NCBI GenBank assembly: GCA_025934635.1
Contig: JAICWX010000149.1
Span: 1-20,193 of the forward strand
Direction: 5' to 3'
Length of the DNA stretch: 20,193 nucleotides
Source: Streptosporangiaceae bacterium
GTDB lineage: Bacteria > Actinomycetota > Actinomycetes > Streptosporangiales > Streptosporangiaceae
Within the stretch, counting starts at the first letter, position 1; each line of letters begins with the position of its first letter. Positions 20,112 to 20,193 of this stretch are shown in pieces. A program made the translations under genes and the position numbers. The notes below the pieces were generated by a model. It was not told the DNA's origin and did not search any database. It saw only the letters and a program-made list of their open reading frames with translations.

Positions 20112-20193
20112 TGGACCCGCGGACCCCGTTCCCGCCTCCGCCGCTGGGTGCTAGCCCGGCTGTCACTGTTACTGCGCTGAGCCGGGCTTTAGC
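20111..20193 (+). CDS. Start of a gene cut by the window end
   Basis: An ATG overlaps the TAA of the preceding fragment (TAATG). The frame stays open to the end of the window, giving 27 residues beginning MDPRTPFPPPPLGASPAVTV, then TALSRAL. The overlap with the previous stop suggests the two were co-translated. The Pro-rich start gives no function. Confidence is low because of the short length. Confidence 0.4.
   Translation, partial: MDPRTPFPPPPLGASPAVTVTALSRAL

Overview
The window comes from a high-GC actinobacterium. The evidence is strong G/C at third codon positions, frequent GTG starts, many GTGA/ATGA start-stop overlaps and several apparently leaderless genes. The mix of regulators (ECF sigma factor with a C-terminal SnoaL-like domain, PadR, TetR, YtrA-like GntR, DUF6247-like proteins) would suit a Streptosporangiales- or Actinomadura-like organism, but the family is inferred, not shown. 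No replication or conjugation genes, complete insertion sequence or CRISPR array was seen.

Region 1 (1-2149) is the most unusual part. An intact CAT-anticodon tRNA gene (2073-2149, minus strand) is preceded by two partial copies of its 3' half (8-53 and 937-980). Both copies begin in the anticodon loop. Each is followed by the same ungapped 227-bp non-coding module (54-280 and 981-1207, about 85% identical by hand count) and then by a different two-gene cassette. Cassette 1 is a DUF6247-like protein with a RelE-like partner. Cassette 2 is a VapB/VapC toxin-antitoxin pair with a palindromic leaderless promoter. I read this as two small cassettes stacked at a tRNA attachment site with no integrase left in the window.

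Region 2 (2197-6835) holds a metallophosphoesterase translationally coupled to htpG (Hsp90), a divergent GH1 beta-glycosidase, and a small VOC protein. Region 3 (6976-9296) is a PadR regulator - membrane protein - signal peptidase I operon read from a 46-bp near-perfect palindrome, with a two-domain SRPBCC protein upstream. Region 4 (9460-11070) is a divergent TetR / NmrA-like oxidoreductase pair sharing a repeat-rich intergenic control region. Region 5 (11118-15316) has an ECF sigma factor diverging from a YCII-like protein coupled to a DHA2-type MFS exporter, which converges with and overlaps another MFS gene.

Region 6 (15317-20193) is a decay zone. It has remnants of an acyl-CoA ligase, an unidentified protein, a type II haloacid dehalogenase and other genes, plus a second DUF6247-like gene whose partner has degenerated. 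A GntR regulator is followed by a membrane-anchored protein with a one-base frameshift. Two collinear copies of a roughly 130-bp repeat containing 31-bp tandem units lie here, and a shorter relative lies at the end of the GH1 gene. An intact lipocalin-like protein of unknown function lies at 18741-19784. The islands in regions 1 and 6 share the DUF6247 family, which suggests repeated acquisition and loss of such pairs.
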